Source: Pseudomonas sp. UBA4194
Lineage (GTDB): Bacteria > Pseudomonadota > Gammaproteobacteria > Pseudomonadales > Pseudomonadaceae
DNA: 35,243 bases
Direction of reading: 5' to 3'
NCBI RefSeq assembly: GCF_002379585.1
Contig: NZ_DFUE01000033.1
Span: forward strand, 1-35,243
Position numbers and translations under genes: made by a program
In this document: positions 14,889-25,802 of the stretch, one piece after another
Numbering within the stretch: the first letter of the stretch is position 1
Layout of the letters: each line of letters starts with the position of its first letter
Notes under the pieces: generated by a model
Databases searched by the model: none
The model's input: the letters and a program-made list of their open reading frames with translations, nothing else
What the model was told of the DNA's origin: nothing

Positions 14889-15701
14889 ATGCCTGAATTA
14901 CCTGAAGTGGAAACCACCCGCCGCGGTATCGCGCCTCATCTGGAGGGGCAGCGAGTCAGCCGGGTGATCGTGCGCGACAGCCGCCTGCGCTGGCCCATCC
15001 CCGAGGACCTCGACGTTCGGCTGTCCGGCCAACGCATCGTGGCCGTGGAGCGGCGGGCGAAGTACCTGTTGATCAATGCCGAGGTCGGTACGCTGATCAG
15101 CCACCTGGGGATGTCCGGCAACCTGCGCCTGGTGGAGGCCGGGTTGCCGGCGCTCAAGCACGAGCACGTGGACATCGAACTGGAGTCGGGCATGGCCCTG
15201 CGCTACACCGACCCGCGACGTTTCGGGGCAATGCTGTGGAGCCTCGATCCCCTGAATCACGAGCTGTTGCTGCGGCTGGGGCCGGAACCCTTGACCGAGC
15301 TGTTCGACGGCGAACGTCTGTTCCAGCTGTCCCGTGGGCGCAGCATGGCGGTCAAGCCGTTCATCATGGACAACGCGGTGGTGGTGGGTGTGGGCAACAT
15401 CTACGCCACCGAAGCCTTGTTCGCTGCCGGTATCGACCCGCGGCGCGCGGCCGGGGGGATTTCCCGGGCGCGCTACCTGCGCCTGGCCATCGAGATCAAG
15501 CGCATCCTGACCTACGCCATCGAACGGGGCGGCACCACGCTGCGCGACTTCATCGGGGGTGATGGCCAGCCGGGGTATTTCCAGCAGGAGTTGTTTGCCT
15601 ATGGCCGGGGCGGGGAGTTGTGCAAGGTGTGTGGCACGACGTTGCGGGAAGTGAAATTGGGGCAGCGCGCGAGCGTATTTTGCCCGCGCTGCCAGAAGTA
15701 G
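14889..15701 (+). CDS. mutM: Formamidopyrimidine-DNA glycosylase (MutM/Fpg)
   Basis: A 270-residue bifunctional DNA glycosylase/AP lyase that removes 8-oxoguanine and formamidopyrimidines. The N-terminal MPELPEVET supplies the catalytic P2 and E3 after Met removal. RRAKYLL (about 55-61) carries the conserved Lys; NIYATEALF and the helix-two-turn-helix follow. The C-terminal zinc finger has C245, C248, C265 and C268, ending CPRCQK. It follows the HDOD gene by 29 bp in the same direction. The stop codon lies inside a degenerate REP copy. Confidence 0.97.
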   Translation: MPELPEVETTRRGIAPHLEGQRVSRVIVRDSRLRWPIPEDLDVRLSGQRIVAVERRAKYLLINAEVGTLISHLGMSGNLRLVEAGLPALKHEHVDIELESGMALRYTDPRRFGAMLWSLDPLNHELLLRLGPEPLTELFDGERLFQLSRGRSMAVKPFIMDNAVVVGVGNIYATEALFAAGIDPRRAAGGISRARYLRLAIEIKRILTYAIERGGTTLRDFIGGDGQPGYFQQELFAYGRGGELCKVCGTTLREVKLGQRASVFCPRCQK

Positions 15702-15830
15702 GGGCGGCGCGACACCACGAAGGTGCCCAGCAGAACCCCCAACCTGCAGAAGTGGCCTACAGCCGCGAAGGTACCCAGGCAGGCCCCCCACCCTGTAGGA
15801 GCGGCGTCCAGCCGCGAAGGGGCCTGCACC
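15699..15830. repeat. Three degenerate tandem REP copies downstream of mutM
   Basis: Three related segments begin near 15699, 15745 and 15794 (period about 46-49 bp), each with the pattern GTAGGAGCGGC...GCCGCGAAGG; the third (15792-15821) is a clear P. putida-type REP, the others have drifted. The mutM TAG is in the first copy. Predicted hairpins could end mutM transcription or protect its 3' end. Confidence 0.7.
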
Positions 15831-15912
15831 GACACCGCACACCCCCAACCAACTGATATAGTTAACCCACCGCAAATCGCCGTCGCCCCACCGTGAGCAG
15901 AAGGATTGTGCC

Positions 15913-16257
15913 ATGAACCTGTTTCGAGCCCTGTCGCTAGCCTTGATCTTCAGCTTCGGCCTGCAGGCCCTGCCCGCCGCGGCAGCGGACTCCAGCGTCA
16001 GCGTCAGCAGTGGCGACCCCACCTATCAGATCCAGAACCCGCCAGCCTACGCCATGATCGGCGACCTGCTCATCGCCCGCCCGCTGCTGATCGCGGCAAC
16101 GGTAGTGGGGGCGGGGTTGTTCGTGATTGCGCTGCCGTTCACCGCCGCCAGTGGCGGGATTGGAGCCAGTGGCCAGGCGCTGGTGGTGGACCCTGGCAAG
16201 GCGGCGTTCGTACGCTGCCTGGGTTGTACCCATACCGGGTACAACAAACGGGATTGA
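15913..16257 (+). CDS. Small exported/membrane protein of unknown function
   Basis: A 114-residue protein. Residues 1-25 form a signal peptide (MNLFRALSLALIFSFGLQAL ending AAAAD). A short Ser-rich segment (SVSVSSGDPTYQIQNPP) precedes one strong transmembrane stretch at about 52-79 (LLIARPLLIAATVVGAGLFV). The tail is VVDPGKAAFVRCLGCTHTGYNKRD with a CxxC pair. AAGGA lies eight bases before the ATG. Homologues in Pseudomonas are often labelled 'multidrug transporter', but one helix and 114 residues cannot support that name. It is convergent with the ferredoxin gene. Function unknown. Confidence 0.75.
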   Translation: MNLFRALSLALIFSFGLQALPAAAADSSVSVSSGDPTYQIQNPPAYAMIGDLLIARPLLIAATVVGAGLFVIALPFTAASGGIGASGQALVVDPGKAAFVRCLGCTHTGYNKRD

Positions 16258-16310
16258 TCTGTGGGTGGGCGGGCAGCGGCCCGCCTTGAGCTCGAAAAGC
16301 CCAGCGGCAA

Positions 16311-16562
16311 TCAGTGCTTGCCGGTGATCTGCCGATACTTGGCCATCAACTGCTCTTCGGTTTCCGGGTGCGCTTCGTCCAGCGGAATGCAATCCACCGG
16401 GCACACCTGCTGGCACTGGGGTTCGTCATAGTGCCCAACGCACTGGGTGCACAGGTTGGGATCGATCACGTAGATCTCCTCACCCTGGGAGATGGCAGCG
16501 TTCGGGCACTCGGGTTCGCAGACGTCGCAGTTGATGCAATCGTCGGTGATGATAAGGGACAT
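16311..16562 (-). CDS. YfhL-type 2[4Fe-4S] ferredoxin
   Basis: An 83-residue electron-transfer protein of the Allochromatium-type dicluster ferredoxins. Cluster motifs are C9-x2-C12-x2-C15-x3-C19 and C38-x2-C41-x8-C50-x3-C54, with an extra C58; the eight-residue insertion in the second motif and the C-terminal helical extension (ETEEQLMAKYRQI) are typical of the family. The ATG at 16562 (MSLIITDDC) is the family start; eleven upstream codons are non-conserved. It lies 103 bp downstream of coaD on the same strand. Confidence 0.92.
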   Translation of the reverse strand: MSLIITDDCINCDVCEPECPNAAISQGEEIYVIDPNLCTQCVGHYDEPQCQQVCPVDCIPLDEAHPETEEQLMAKYRQITGKH

Positions 16563-16665
16563 GAAAACTCCGGCCCGAGACGGCGGCCCAGGCATGTTAA
16601 AACCGATGGGCGCAATTGTGCCGCATTAGCGCCCGCAGTGCACGCGGACGCTGTCGCCTGATGGG

Positions 16666-17145
16666 TTACTTCTTGAAGCGTTGGCTGAGCGCCTCGGCCA
16701 CCGCCGGGTGCACGAACTTGCTGATATCCCCGCCCAGCGCCGCTATTTCGCGGACCAGCGTCGACGATATGAACGAATAGCGCTCCGAGGGCGTAAGAAA
16801 CAGGCTTTCGACGTCCGGTGCCAACTGACGGTTCATGTTCGCCAACTGGAACTCGTATTCGAAATCCGACACGGCGCGCAATCCGCGCAGCAGCACGTTG
16901 GCGTTCTGTTCCTTGGCAAAATGAGCGAGCAGGGTGGAAAAACCGACCACTTCGACATTGGGCAGGTGGCGGGTGACTTCACGGGCCAGTTCCACCCGCT
17001 GCTCCAGAGGAAACAGTGGATTCTTCTTCGGGCTCGCGGCCACCGCGATGATCACGTGGTCAAACAGGCGCGAGGCGCGTTCGACCAGATCGCCATGACC
17101 CTTGGTGATCGGGTCGAAGGTACCTGGGTACAACACTCGGTTCAT
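16666..17145 (-). CDS. coaD: Phosphopantetheine adenylyltransferase
   Basis: A 159-residue nucleotidyltransferase that joins ATP and 4'-phosphopantetheine to give dephospho-CoA, the penultimate step of coenzyme A synthesis. The nucleotidyltransferase motif YPGTFDPITKGH covers residues 6-17 (the TxGH form of HxGH), with substrate-binding LLRGLRAVSDFEYEFQLANMN and the second ATP motif SFISSTLVREIA. The ATG at 17145 matches the family N-terminus; the frame stays open 69 codons upstream without conservation. It is divergent from the TetR-type gene. Confidence 0.97.
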   Translation of the reverse strand: MNRVLYPGTFDPITKGHGDLVERASRLFDHVIIAVAASPKKNPLFPLEQRVELAREVTRHLPNVEVVGFSTLLAHFAKEQNANVLLRGLRAVSDFEYEFQLANMNRQLAPDVESLFLTPSERYSFISSTLVREIAALGGDISKFVHPAVAEALSQRFKK

Positions 17146-17342
17146 CGCGTCGTCCTGGCGGGAATCGGTTGGGGAAGGGGATGGTATCGCAGCCAGCCAA
17201 GTCGGCCAAGTGTGCATCGCCGTCGCATTGCAAGGGGTATCGCCTGTGGCAGGCTGTCGCGGGGGGCGATTGGGGGACAAAAGCTTCCACTGCTGGCAAT
17301 ACGCCGTAAGATGGCATGACACTATCAACGACTGGAGCTCAA

Positions 17343-18017
17343 ATGGCCCCACGACCGAAAACTCGTGAGCGCATCGTGCACAGTAGCCTCGAGCTGTTCA
17401 ATCAGCAGGGTGAGCGTAGCGTCAGCACCAACCATATCGCCGCTCATCTTGATATCTCTCCGGGCAACCTCTACTACCATTTCGGTAACAAGCAAGAGAT
17501 CGTCGCGGTGCTGTTTCGCGACTACGAGGCCATGATCGATGGCTTTCTGCACCCGCCCAAGGGGCGGCTGGCGACCATGGAAGACATGCGTTTCTATCTG
17601 CGCTCGCTGATCTCTGCCATGTGGAGCTACCGTTTCCTGTACCGCGACCTCGAACATCTGCTGGAAGCCGACCCGGCGCTGGCCCAGCGCTTTCGCGGTT
17701 TCTCGCAACGGTGCATGGTGCAGGGCCAGGCCATCTACCGAGGTTTCGTAGAGGCCGGGATTCTGCACATGAGCGAGGCGCAGATCGAGGCGTTGACCGT
17801 GAATGCCTGGATTGTGTTGACCTCGTGGGTGCGCTTTCTGTGCACGGCTCAGGAAGGCACGGCGGACCTCACCGAGGCTGCGGTCAAGCGTGGGGTCTAC
17901 CAGGTGCTGGTGCTGGTGGAAGGTTTTGTCGGTGAGCCCTGGCGTCCGGCGGTCAACGCCTTGCGCGACGAGTTTCATGTGCCGCTGCAACAGGCGCTCA
18001 CGCCTAAAGTTCCATAG
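17343..18017 (+). CDS. TetR/AcrR-family transcriptional regulator
   Basis: A 224-residue regulator. The N-terminal helix-turn-helix spans about 11-53 with VSTNHIAAHLDISPGNLYYH and FGNKQEI, the classical TetR recognition region. The C-terminal domain (about 60-224) matches the style of Pseudomonas TetR proteins with a large ligand-binding helical bundle (MWSYRFLYRDLEHLLEADP). The ATG at 17343 is preferred to the one at 17316 because GGAG is five bases upstream. It is divergent from coaD and 59 bp upstream of the sulfurtransferase gene, which it might regulate; ligand unknown. Confidence 0.88.
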   Translation: MAPRPKTRERIVHSSLELFNQQGERSVSTNHIAAHLDISPGNLYYHFGNKQEIVAVLFRDYEAMIDGFLHPPKGRLATMEDMRFYLRSLISAMWSYRFLYRDLEHLLEADPALAQRFRGFSQRCMVQGQAIYRGFVEAGILHMSEAQIEALTVNAWIVLTSWVRFLCTAQEGTADLTEAAVKRGVYQVLVLVEGFVGEPWRPAVNALRDEFHVPLQQALTPKVP

Positions 18018-18076
18018 CCACTGAGCGTTTTCTGGTTTTCCATGGTCTGATTTTTCATTCACCGACGGAGCCCGCC

Positions 18077-18931
18077 ATGCCCATTGCGCAACTGATCAGC
18101 CCGAACCAGCTCGCCGCACGGCTCGAGGAGCCTGGGCTGGTGGTCCTGGATTGTCGATTTGCCCTGGAAGATACCGATTACGGCCAGCGCAGTTATGCCG
18201 AAGGGCATATTGCCGGGGCACATTTTGCCGATCTGGAGCGCGACCTCAGCGGCGCTGTGGTCAAGGGCGTGACCGGGCGTCATCCGCTGCCCCAGCCAGA
18301 GCGGTTGCTGGAGCGCCTGCGGCACTGCGGCATCAACGCCGACAGCCAGATCGTGCTCTACGACGACGGCCCCGGTGCTTTTGCCGCCCGTGCCTGGTGG
18401 CTGCTGGCCTGGCTGGGCAAGCGCGAGGGCGTGTACCTGCTCGATGGCGGGCTCAAGGCCTGGCATGCGGCAGGACTGCCCCTGAGTCTGGATGCTCCGC
18501 CGAGCGAGCCAGGACATTTTGCTGGCACGCCGGATGAGGGCATGGTGGTGACTGCCCAGCAGTTGCAGCAGCAGTTGGACACCCCCGAGTTGACCCTGCT
18601 CGATGCTCGCGCGCTGCCTCGATTCCTCGGTGAGGTGGAGCCCATCGACCCTGTGGCCGGGCATATCCCCGGCGCACGCTGCGCGGCGTTCACCGACAAC
18701 CTGGCCGCTGACGGCCGCTTTCTTCCCGCTGAACAGCTCAAACAGCGGTTTGAAGAGCAATTGCAAGGGCGCCCGGATCACAAGCTGGTGGCCTACTGCG
18801 GCTCCGGCGTGACAGCGTGTCACAACCTGTTTGCCCTGTGCCTGGCGGGCTATCCAATGGCCAAGCTTTACCCAGGCTCCTGGAGCGAGTGGATCACCGA
18901 CCCGCAGCGTGGTGTGGCGAAAGGGGCATGA
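18077..18931 (+). CDS. sseA: 3-mercaptopyruvate/thiosulfate sulfurtransferase
   Basis: A 284-residue tandem-rhodanese protein. The N-terminal, non-catalytic rhodanese domain (about 1-140) includes FALEDTDYGQRSYAEGHIAGA; the second domain carries catalytic C241 in the loop CGSGVTACH. The CGSGVT form is typical of 3-mercaptopyruvate sulfurtransferases, whereas thiosulfate rhodaneses usually have CRKGVT, so mercaptopyruvate is the likelier sulfur donor. GGAG precedes the ATG. The last 38 bp overlap tail-to-tail with the YheT-type hydrolase gene. Confidence 0.92.
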   Translation: MPIAQLISPNQLAARLEEPGLVVLDCRFALEDTDYGQRSYAEGHIAGAHFADLERDLSGAVVKGVTGRHPLPQPERLLERLRHCGINADSQIVLYDDGPGAFAARAWWLLAWLGKREGVYLLDGGLKAWHAAGLPLSLDAPPSEPGHFAGTPDEGMVVTAQQLQQQLDTPELTLLDARALPRFLGEVEPIDPVAGHIPGARCAAFTDNLAADGRFLPAEQLKQRFEEQLQGRPDHKLVAYCGSGVTACHNLFALCLAGYPMAKLYPGSWSEWITDPQRGVAKGA

Positions 18932-19916
18932 GTTCGCCCAGCCACTGCGGGATGCGCTGCTCCAGGTAGTACGCAGGCTGGCGCAGGCTGCCTGCGACAA
19001 AGCCCACGTGACCGCCCTTGGCATGCAGTTCGAACTGGATGCTCGGCGACATCTCGTTGGCCGTCGGCAGGCTGTGGATAAACACGAATGGATCGTCTGC
19101 CGCCTGGATGATCAAGGTCGGCTTGGCAATTTCACCCAGGAAGTAGCGGCTGGACGAGCGCCGATAATAGTCTTCGGCGCTTTCGAAACCATGCAGTGGC
19201 GCCGTGACACGGCCGTCGAAGTCCCAGAATGTCTTGATGTTCTCCAGCGACCCCAGATCGGCCAGGGTTGCCAACCCGGCCTGCTGGCCTTCGTGCTGGA
19301 AGCGCAGTTGCTTGTCCTTCAGGTAGGTCAGCATGGCGCGCATGAAGTGTGCCTGATAGACCTTGGAGAAACCCAGGGCGATGCGGTCCGCGCACTGGTC
19401 TAGCCGAAACGGCACGGACACCGCCACCGCAGCCTGCAATGGGCTGGCGCTGCCGGTTTCGCCCAGGTGCTTGAGCAGAATATTGCCCCCCAGTGAATAG
19501 CCCACCGCGTACAGCGGCGCCAGGGGCCGCGCCTTGCCCAGATGCTCCAGCACCAAAGCCAGGTCTTCGCTGGCGCCCGAGTGATAACTGCGCGGCAGCA
19601 GATTGGGCTCGCCGGAGCAGCCTCGCCAGTTCAACGCCACGCTGGCACAACCGCGCTGGCCCAGCTGGCGTTGCAGCCCGGCGACGTAGGGGGAATTGGA
19701 AGAGCCTGTGAGGCCATGCAGCACCAGCACCAGGGGCGCTTCGGCTTCATGGGGGCCATGCCAGTCAAGGTCGAGGAAATCCCCGTCGTCCAGCCACAGC
19801 CGCTCACGCCTGCGCTCAAGGGGCGGCTGCTTGCGCCACAGCGGGCCCCACAGGGTTTGCAGGTGAGGGTTGCCCAGCCCGAAGGCTGGACGAAACAGGG
19901 AGTCGGAAGCGATCAC
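18894..19916 (-). CDS. YheT-type alpha/beta-fold hydrolase
   Basis: A 340-residue putative esterase of the YheT (AB hydrolase 4) family. Characteristic elements are the N-terminal GLGNPHLQTLWGPLWR (13-28), LVLHGLTGSSNSPY (64-77) with the oxyanion-hole HG, WRGCSGEPN (97-105), and the nucleophile elbow GYSLGG with S141. The acid/base residues should be D in QAADDPF and H in KGGHVGFV. Substrate is not known. It converges with sseA, overlapping by 38 bp, and lies downstream of rsmD but 57 bp away on the same strand. Confidence 0.9.
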   Translation of the reverse strand: MIASDSLFRPAFGLGNPHLQTLWGPLWRKQPPLERRRERLWLDDGDFLDLDWHGPHEAEAPLVLVLHGLTGSSNSPYVAGLQRQLGQRGCASVALNWRGCSGEPNLLPRSYHSGASEDLALVLEHLGKARPLAPLYAVGYSLGGNILLKHLGETGSASPLQAAVAVSVPFRLDQCADRIALGFSKVYQAHFMRAMLTYLKDKQLRFQHEGQQAGLATLADLGSLENIKTFWDFDGRVTAPLHGFESAEDYYRRSSSRYFLGEIAKPTLIIQAADDPFVFIHSLPTANEMSPSIQFELHAKGGHVGFVAGSLRQPAYYLEQRIPQWLGELMPLSPHHAAGR

Positions 19917-19972
19917 GGTGCAGGTCCTGAGCAGTGATGCCTACTGTGCCACAGCATCAGCGGTCGGCGGGA

Positions 19973-20560
19973 TCAGCCGCGTTGCCACAGCGAGTAATAG
20001 ACCTGGCCGGCTTTCTTGTCGCGATGCAGGCGCCAGTTGGCGGGCATCGGCAGAGCGTCGGGACGGGTCTCGCTCTCGGTGTAGATCCAGGCCCGCTCTG
20101 CCAGCCAGTGCTTGTCTTCCAGCAGCGCGCAGGTGGCCGGCAACAGGTTCTGGTGGAAGGGCGGATCGAGGAAGACCACGTCGAAGGCGGTTGGCGTCTG
20201 GGTCTCCAGATAGCGTACGGCATCGCTCTGCAACAACTGGCCTACCGAACAGCCCAACACGTCGAGGTTGTGGCGCAGGCTGGAGATGGCTGTGGCGTTG
20301 GCGTCCAGCGCCAGCCCCAGGCTGGCGCCCCGGGACAACGCTTCCAGGTATAGAGCCCCACTGCCGGTGAAAGCGTCCAGCACCTTGGCCCCTTCGATGT
20401 GCGGCGCGAGCCAGTTGAACAAGGTTTCGCGCACTCGATCCGGGGTCGGGCGCAGGCCGGGCGCTTCGGGAAAGCCCAGCTTGCGGCTGCGCCACTGGCC
20501 ACCAATGATGCGCAGCGAGCCTTGGCCGCCATGGGGTTGCTTGGGTTTGACGCTGGCCAT
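19973..20560 (-). CDS. rsmD: 16S rRNA (guanine-966-N2)-methyltransferase RsmD
   Basis: A 195-residue SAM-dependent methyltransferase acting on G966 of 16S rRNA. SLRIIGGQWRSRKL (15-28) and LRPTPDRVRETLFNWL (36-51) are the family N-terminal signatures. Motif I is LDAFTGSGAL (61-70) and the catalytic DPPF is at 132-135. Its start codon overlaps the stop of the upstream M16 gene by one base (TGATG), so translation is coupled to the two peptidase genes. Confidence 0.95.
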   Translation of the reverse strand: MASVKPKQPHGGQGSLRIIGGQWRSRKLGFPEAPGLRPTPDRVRETLFNWLAPHIEGAKVLDAFTGSGALYLEALSRGASLGLALDANATAISSLRHNLDVLGCSVGQLLQSDAVRYLETQTPTAFDVVFLDPPFHQNLLPATCALLEDKHWLAERAWIYTESETRPDALPMPANWRLHRDKKAGQVYYSLWQRG

Positions 20561-22026
20561 CAGTGCTCCGGAACCCCGAGCGGCTGCTCGGCGGGTTTAT
20601 CAGTTGGGGCAGGCAGGGGTTGCTGGGCAACCTTCGGGCCCGCCGTGACGATGACCAGTTTATCGGCATCGAGGTGCTTGTTCATGGCGGCCTTCACCTG
20701 TTCGACCGTGAGCGCCTGGGATTGCTGCATGAAATCTTCCATCCAGCTCAGCGGCAGGTCGTAGAAGCCGATGGCACCCAGTTGCCCGACGATGCTGGCA
20801 TTGCTGGCGTTGGACAGTGGGAAGCTGCCTGCCTGTTCACGTTTGGCATTGTCCAGCTCGGCCTGGGTAGGGCCGGTCTTGAGGTAGTCGCGCAGGATGT
20901 CCTGAACCAGTTTCAACGTGCCTTCGCTCAGCTCTGCGCGGGTTTGCAGGTTGATCATGAACGGCCCTCGCACCTGCATTGGCGTGAAGCCGGAGTAGAC
21001 GCCGTAGGTCAGGCCACGTTTTTCCCGTACTTCGCTCATCAGACGGGTGCCGAAGGACCCACCGCCCAGAATCTGGTTGCCCATGGACAAGGCAGCAAAA
21101 TCCGGGTCGGTACGGTCGATGCCCAGCTCGGCCAGCAATATCTGGGTCTGCTTGGACGGGAAATCGATATGGCTCAGGCCGGCTTTGGGCGCCTGTGGCT
21201 GTGCAAGCCTGGCCACGGCCGGGCCTTTGGGCAAGGCCGCCGAGACCTGCGCGGCCATCTGTTCGGCTTCCCCGCGCGACAGATCGCCGACGATGGCGAT
21301 CACCGCGTTGCCTGCCGCGTAGGCGCGCTGATGGAAAGCGCGCAACTGCGCCAGATTCAGGCCCTGCAGAGACTTGGCGTCGCCTTCACTCGGGTGTGCG
21401 TACGGGTGATTGCCATACAGGCGCTCGAACAGCTCGTTGCTGGCCAGCTTGCCTGGGTTTTGCTTCTGGTACTCGAAGCCGGCCAGTAGCTGGTTCTTGA
21501 TGCGCGCCAGCGAGTCGGCGGGAAAGGTCGGCTTGCCCACCACGTCGGCGAACAGTTGCAGGGCAGGGGTGCGTTTTTCCGGGGCGCTCAAGCTGCGCAG
21601 CGAAGCCACGGCCATGTCGCGATAGGCACCGTTGCCGAAGTCCGCACCCAGGCCTTCGAAGCCCTGGGCGATGGCTTCGACGTCCTTGCCGGCCACGCCT
21701 TCATTGAGCATGGCGTTGGTCAGCAAGGCAATGCCTGGATGGTTCTGGTCCTGGCTGCTGCCGGCGGCGAAGGTCAGGCGCAGGTCGAACATCGGCAGTT
21801 CGGGCGCAGCGACGAACATTACCTTGGCGCCCTCGGCGGTTTTCCAGCTTTGGATGTCCAGGCTGCGATGGCCGGGGGCCTTGCTATCGAGCTCCTTGAG
21901 CGACTGCAGGCCTTCGGACGGTTCGGCGGCGGGAGCCGGGCGGGCGGCGAACGCCGCGAGCAGCGCCAGCAGCACGGCAACCGACACGCTGACCCGCGCG
22001 TAGCGGGGAGTATTGCGCTCAGTCAT
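20560..22026 (-). CDS. M16-family peptidase-like protein, catalytically degenerate partner
   Basis: A 488-residue secreted/periplasmic protein with a signal-anchor-like N-terminus (RVSVSVAVLLALLAAFAARP, about 10-29, ending APAAE). It has the M16 fold: N-terminal half with GGSSQD-like LTFAAGSSQDQNHPGIALL, and the C-terminal R/Y pair in REKRGLTYGVYSGF. The zinc motif HxxEH is missing (GIALLTNAMLNEG stands in its place), so it is probably the non-catalytic subunit of a heterodimer with the upstream protein. The ATG at 22026 overlaps the upstream stop by 8 bp and begins MTERNTPRY; an in-frame start eight codons earlier is less likely. Coupled to rsmD. Confidence 0.9.
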   Translation of the reverse strand: MTERNTPRYARVSVSVAVLLALLAAFAARPAPAAEPSEGLQSLKELDSKAPGHRSLDIQSWKTAEGAKVMFVAAPELPMFDLRLTFAAGSSQDQNHPGIALLTNAMLNEGVAGKDVEAIAQGFEGLGADFGNGAYRDMAVASLRSLSAPEKRTPALQLFADVVGKPTFPADSLARIKNQLLAGFEYQKQNPGKLASNELFERLYGNHPYAHPSEGDAKSLQGLNLAQLRAFHQRAYAAGNAVIAIVGDLSRGEAEQMAAQVSAALPKGPAVARLAQPQAPKAGLSHIDFPSKQTQILLAELGIDRTDPDFAALSMGNQILGGGSFGTRLMSEVREKRGLTYGVYSGFTPMQVRGPFMINLQTRAELSEGTLKLVQDILRDYLKTGPTQAELDNAKREQAGSFPLSNASNASIVGQLGAIGFYDLPLSWMEDFMQQSQALTVEQVKAAMNKHLDADKLVIVTAGPKVAQQPLPAPTDKPAEQPLGVPEH

Positions 22027-23374
22027 GAGCAGTTTCCTCGGGCAAGACATGGGCGATGCTCAGGCGATCGCGGGTGAAGTAGGTGCGTGCGGCGTTCTGG
22101 ATGTCCTGGGGGGTGACGTTTTTCAAGTCGTCCAACTCGCTGTCCATGAGTTTCCACGACAGGCCCACGGTTTCCAGCATGCCGATGGTGTTGGCCTGGT
22201 TGCTGATGGAGTCCTGGCTGTAGACCAGCTCGGCAATCACCTGTGCCCGCACCCGCTCGAGTTCGTCAGCGGTGGGTGGCGTGGTCTTGAGCTCCTCGAG
22301 CAGTTGCCAGATGCCTTTCTCGACATCGGCCAGGGTCTTTTTCTTCTGTGTGTTGGGCGTGGCGGAGATCGAGAACAGGCTATCGCCCCGGGTGAACGGG
22401 TTGTAGCCGGCACCGCCGCCGGAGATCAGCTCCTGGCCGCGCTCCAGGCGCGTGGCCATGCGCGCGCTGTAGCCACCGTCGAGCAGCGCCGAAATCAGGC
22501 GCAGGGCCTGGACGTCGCGTGGGTTGCTGGCCGTGGCCAGGGCCGGGACATTGAAGCCATACATCAGCGATGGCAATTGCGTGCGCACGTGCAGGGTTGC
22601 CATGCGCTGGCCGGGGGCAGCCAGTTCCAGGGGGATTTTCGCCGGTGGCGTGGCGCGCCGTGGGATCTTGCCGAAATAGCGTTCTGCCAAGGCCTTGACC
22701 GCCTCGGGCTCGACGTCGCCGACCACCACCAACGTGGCATTGTTGGGCACATACCAGGCCTGGTACCAGTGACGCAGTTCTTCGACCTTCATGCGTTCAA
22801 GGTCTGCCATCCAGCCGATGGTCGGGGTGTGGTAGCCGCTGGCGGGGTACGCCATGGCCTTGAAGATTTCGTAGGCCTTGGCGCTGGGTTTGTCTTCGGT
22901 GCGCAGGCGGCGTTCTTCCTTGATCACCTCGATTTCCTTGGCGAACTCCTCGGCCGGCAGGCTCAGGCTGGCCATGCGGTCGGCTTCCAGATCGAAGGCC
23001 ACGGCCAGGCGATCCTTGGCCAGGACCTCGTAGTAGGCGGTGTAGTCGTCGCTGGTGAAGGCGTTCTCTTCGGCGCCCAGATCACGCAGTATGCGCGACC
23101 CTTCGCCCGGCCCAAGGGTGTCGGTGCCCTTGAACATCATGTGTTCCAGGGCATGGGACAGACCGGTCTGGCCGGGGGTTTCGTAGCTGGAACCGACCTT
23201 GTACCAGAGCTGCGAGACCACCACCGGCGCGCGGTGGTCTTCGCGTACGACCACTTTCAGGCCGTTGTCCAGGATGAATTCGTGGGTGGGTTGCGGATCG
23301 GCGGCAAACGCGGCAAAAGGCAGGCAAAGCGTGCAGAGCAGGAGGCCTGCGGCACGGAGGACAAACGCATTCAT
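22019..23374 (-). CDS. M16-family zinc metallopeptidase, catalytic subunit
   Basis: A 451-residue secreted peptidase with signal peptide at 1-25 (LRAAGLLLCTLCLPFAAFA). The inverted zinc motif HALEH is at 74-78 (ligands H74, H78; base E77) within SHALEHMMFKGT, and a third ligand Glu is expected in KEIEVIKEERR. The C-terminal half holds LIPYGx-type VGDVEPE and the substrate-cleft region. The ATG at 23374 gives the signal peptide; the 30 upstream codons in frame are non-conserved. It pairs with the inactive M16 protein downstream, as in insulinase-like heterodimers (mitochondrial processing peptidase style). Substrate unknown. Divergent from ftsY. Confidence 0.92.
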   Translation of the reverse strand: MNAFVLRAAGLLLCTLCLPFAAFAADPQPTHEFILDNGLKVVVREDHRAPVVVSQLWYKVGSSYETPGQTGLSHALEHMMFKGTDTLGPGEGSRILRDLGAEENAFTSDDYTAYYEVLAKDRLAVAFDLEADRMASLSLPAEEFAKEIEVIKEERRLRTEDKPSAKAYEIFKAMAYPASGYHTPTIGWMADLERMKVEELRHWYQAWYVPNNATLVVVGDVEPEAVKALAERYFGKIPRRATPPAKIPLELAAPGQRMATLHVRTQLPSLMYGFNVPALATASNPRDVQALRLISALLDGGYSARMATRLERGQELISGGGAGYNPFTRGDSLFSISATPNTQKKKTLADVEKGIWQLLEELKTTPPTADELERVRAQVIAELVYSQDSISNQANTIGMLETVGLSWKLMDSELDDLKNVTPQDIQNAARTYFTRDRLSIAHVLPEETAHD

Positions 23375-23604
23375 GGGTTTTTGAACCTTAAAAGCTGCCC
23401 GCGTGGCCTTAGCGTCTACGGGCGAGGAGGTGCTAGGATACTGATCCGGTTCGCTGGGGGCCATGCCTGGTTGCCAGTAACCTGTGCGGGCAACTCGACA
23501 AAATGTTGCGCGTGAACGAGCCGACGAAAAAGCAGTCTGTGTTGCGTCATAGAATTTTCCGACACGCCGCCTGGCGCGTCGCTACCTTGAGATAGCCGTC
23601 TTCC

Positions 23605-25798
<2,194 letters not shown>

Positions 25799-25802
<4 letters not shown>

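Noticed and set aside
19941..20669. 242-codon alternative frame overlapping rsmD
   Set aside because: The 195-codon frame carries all RsmD motifs; the other shows none.
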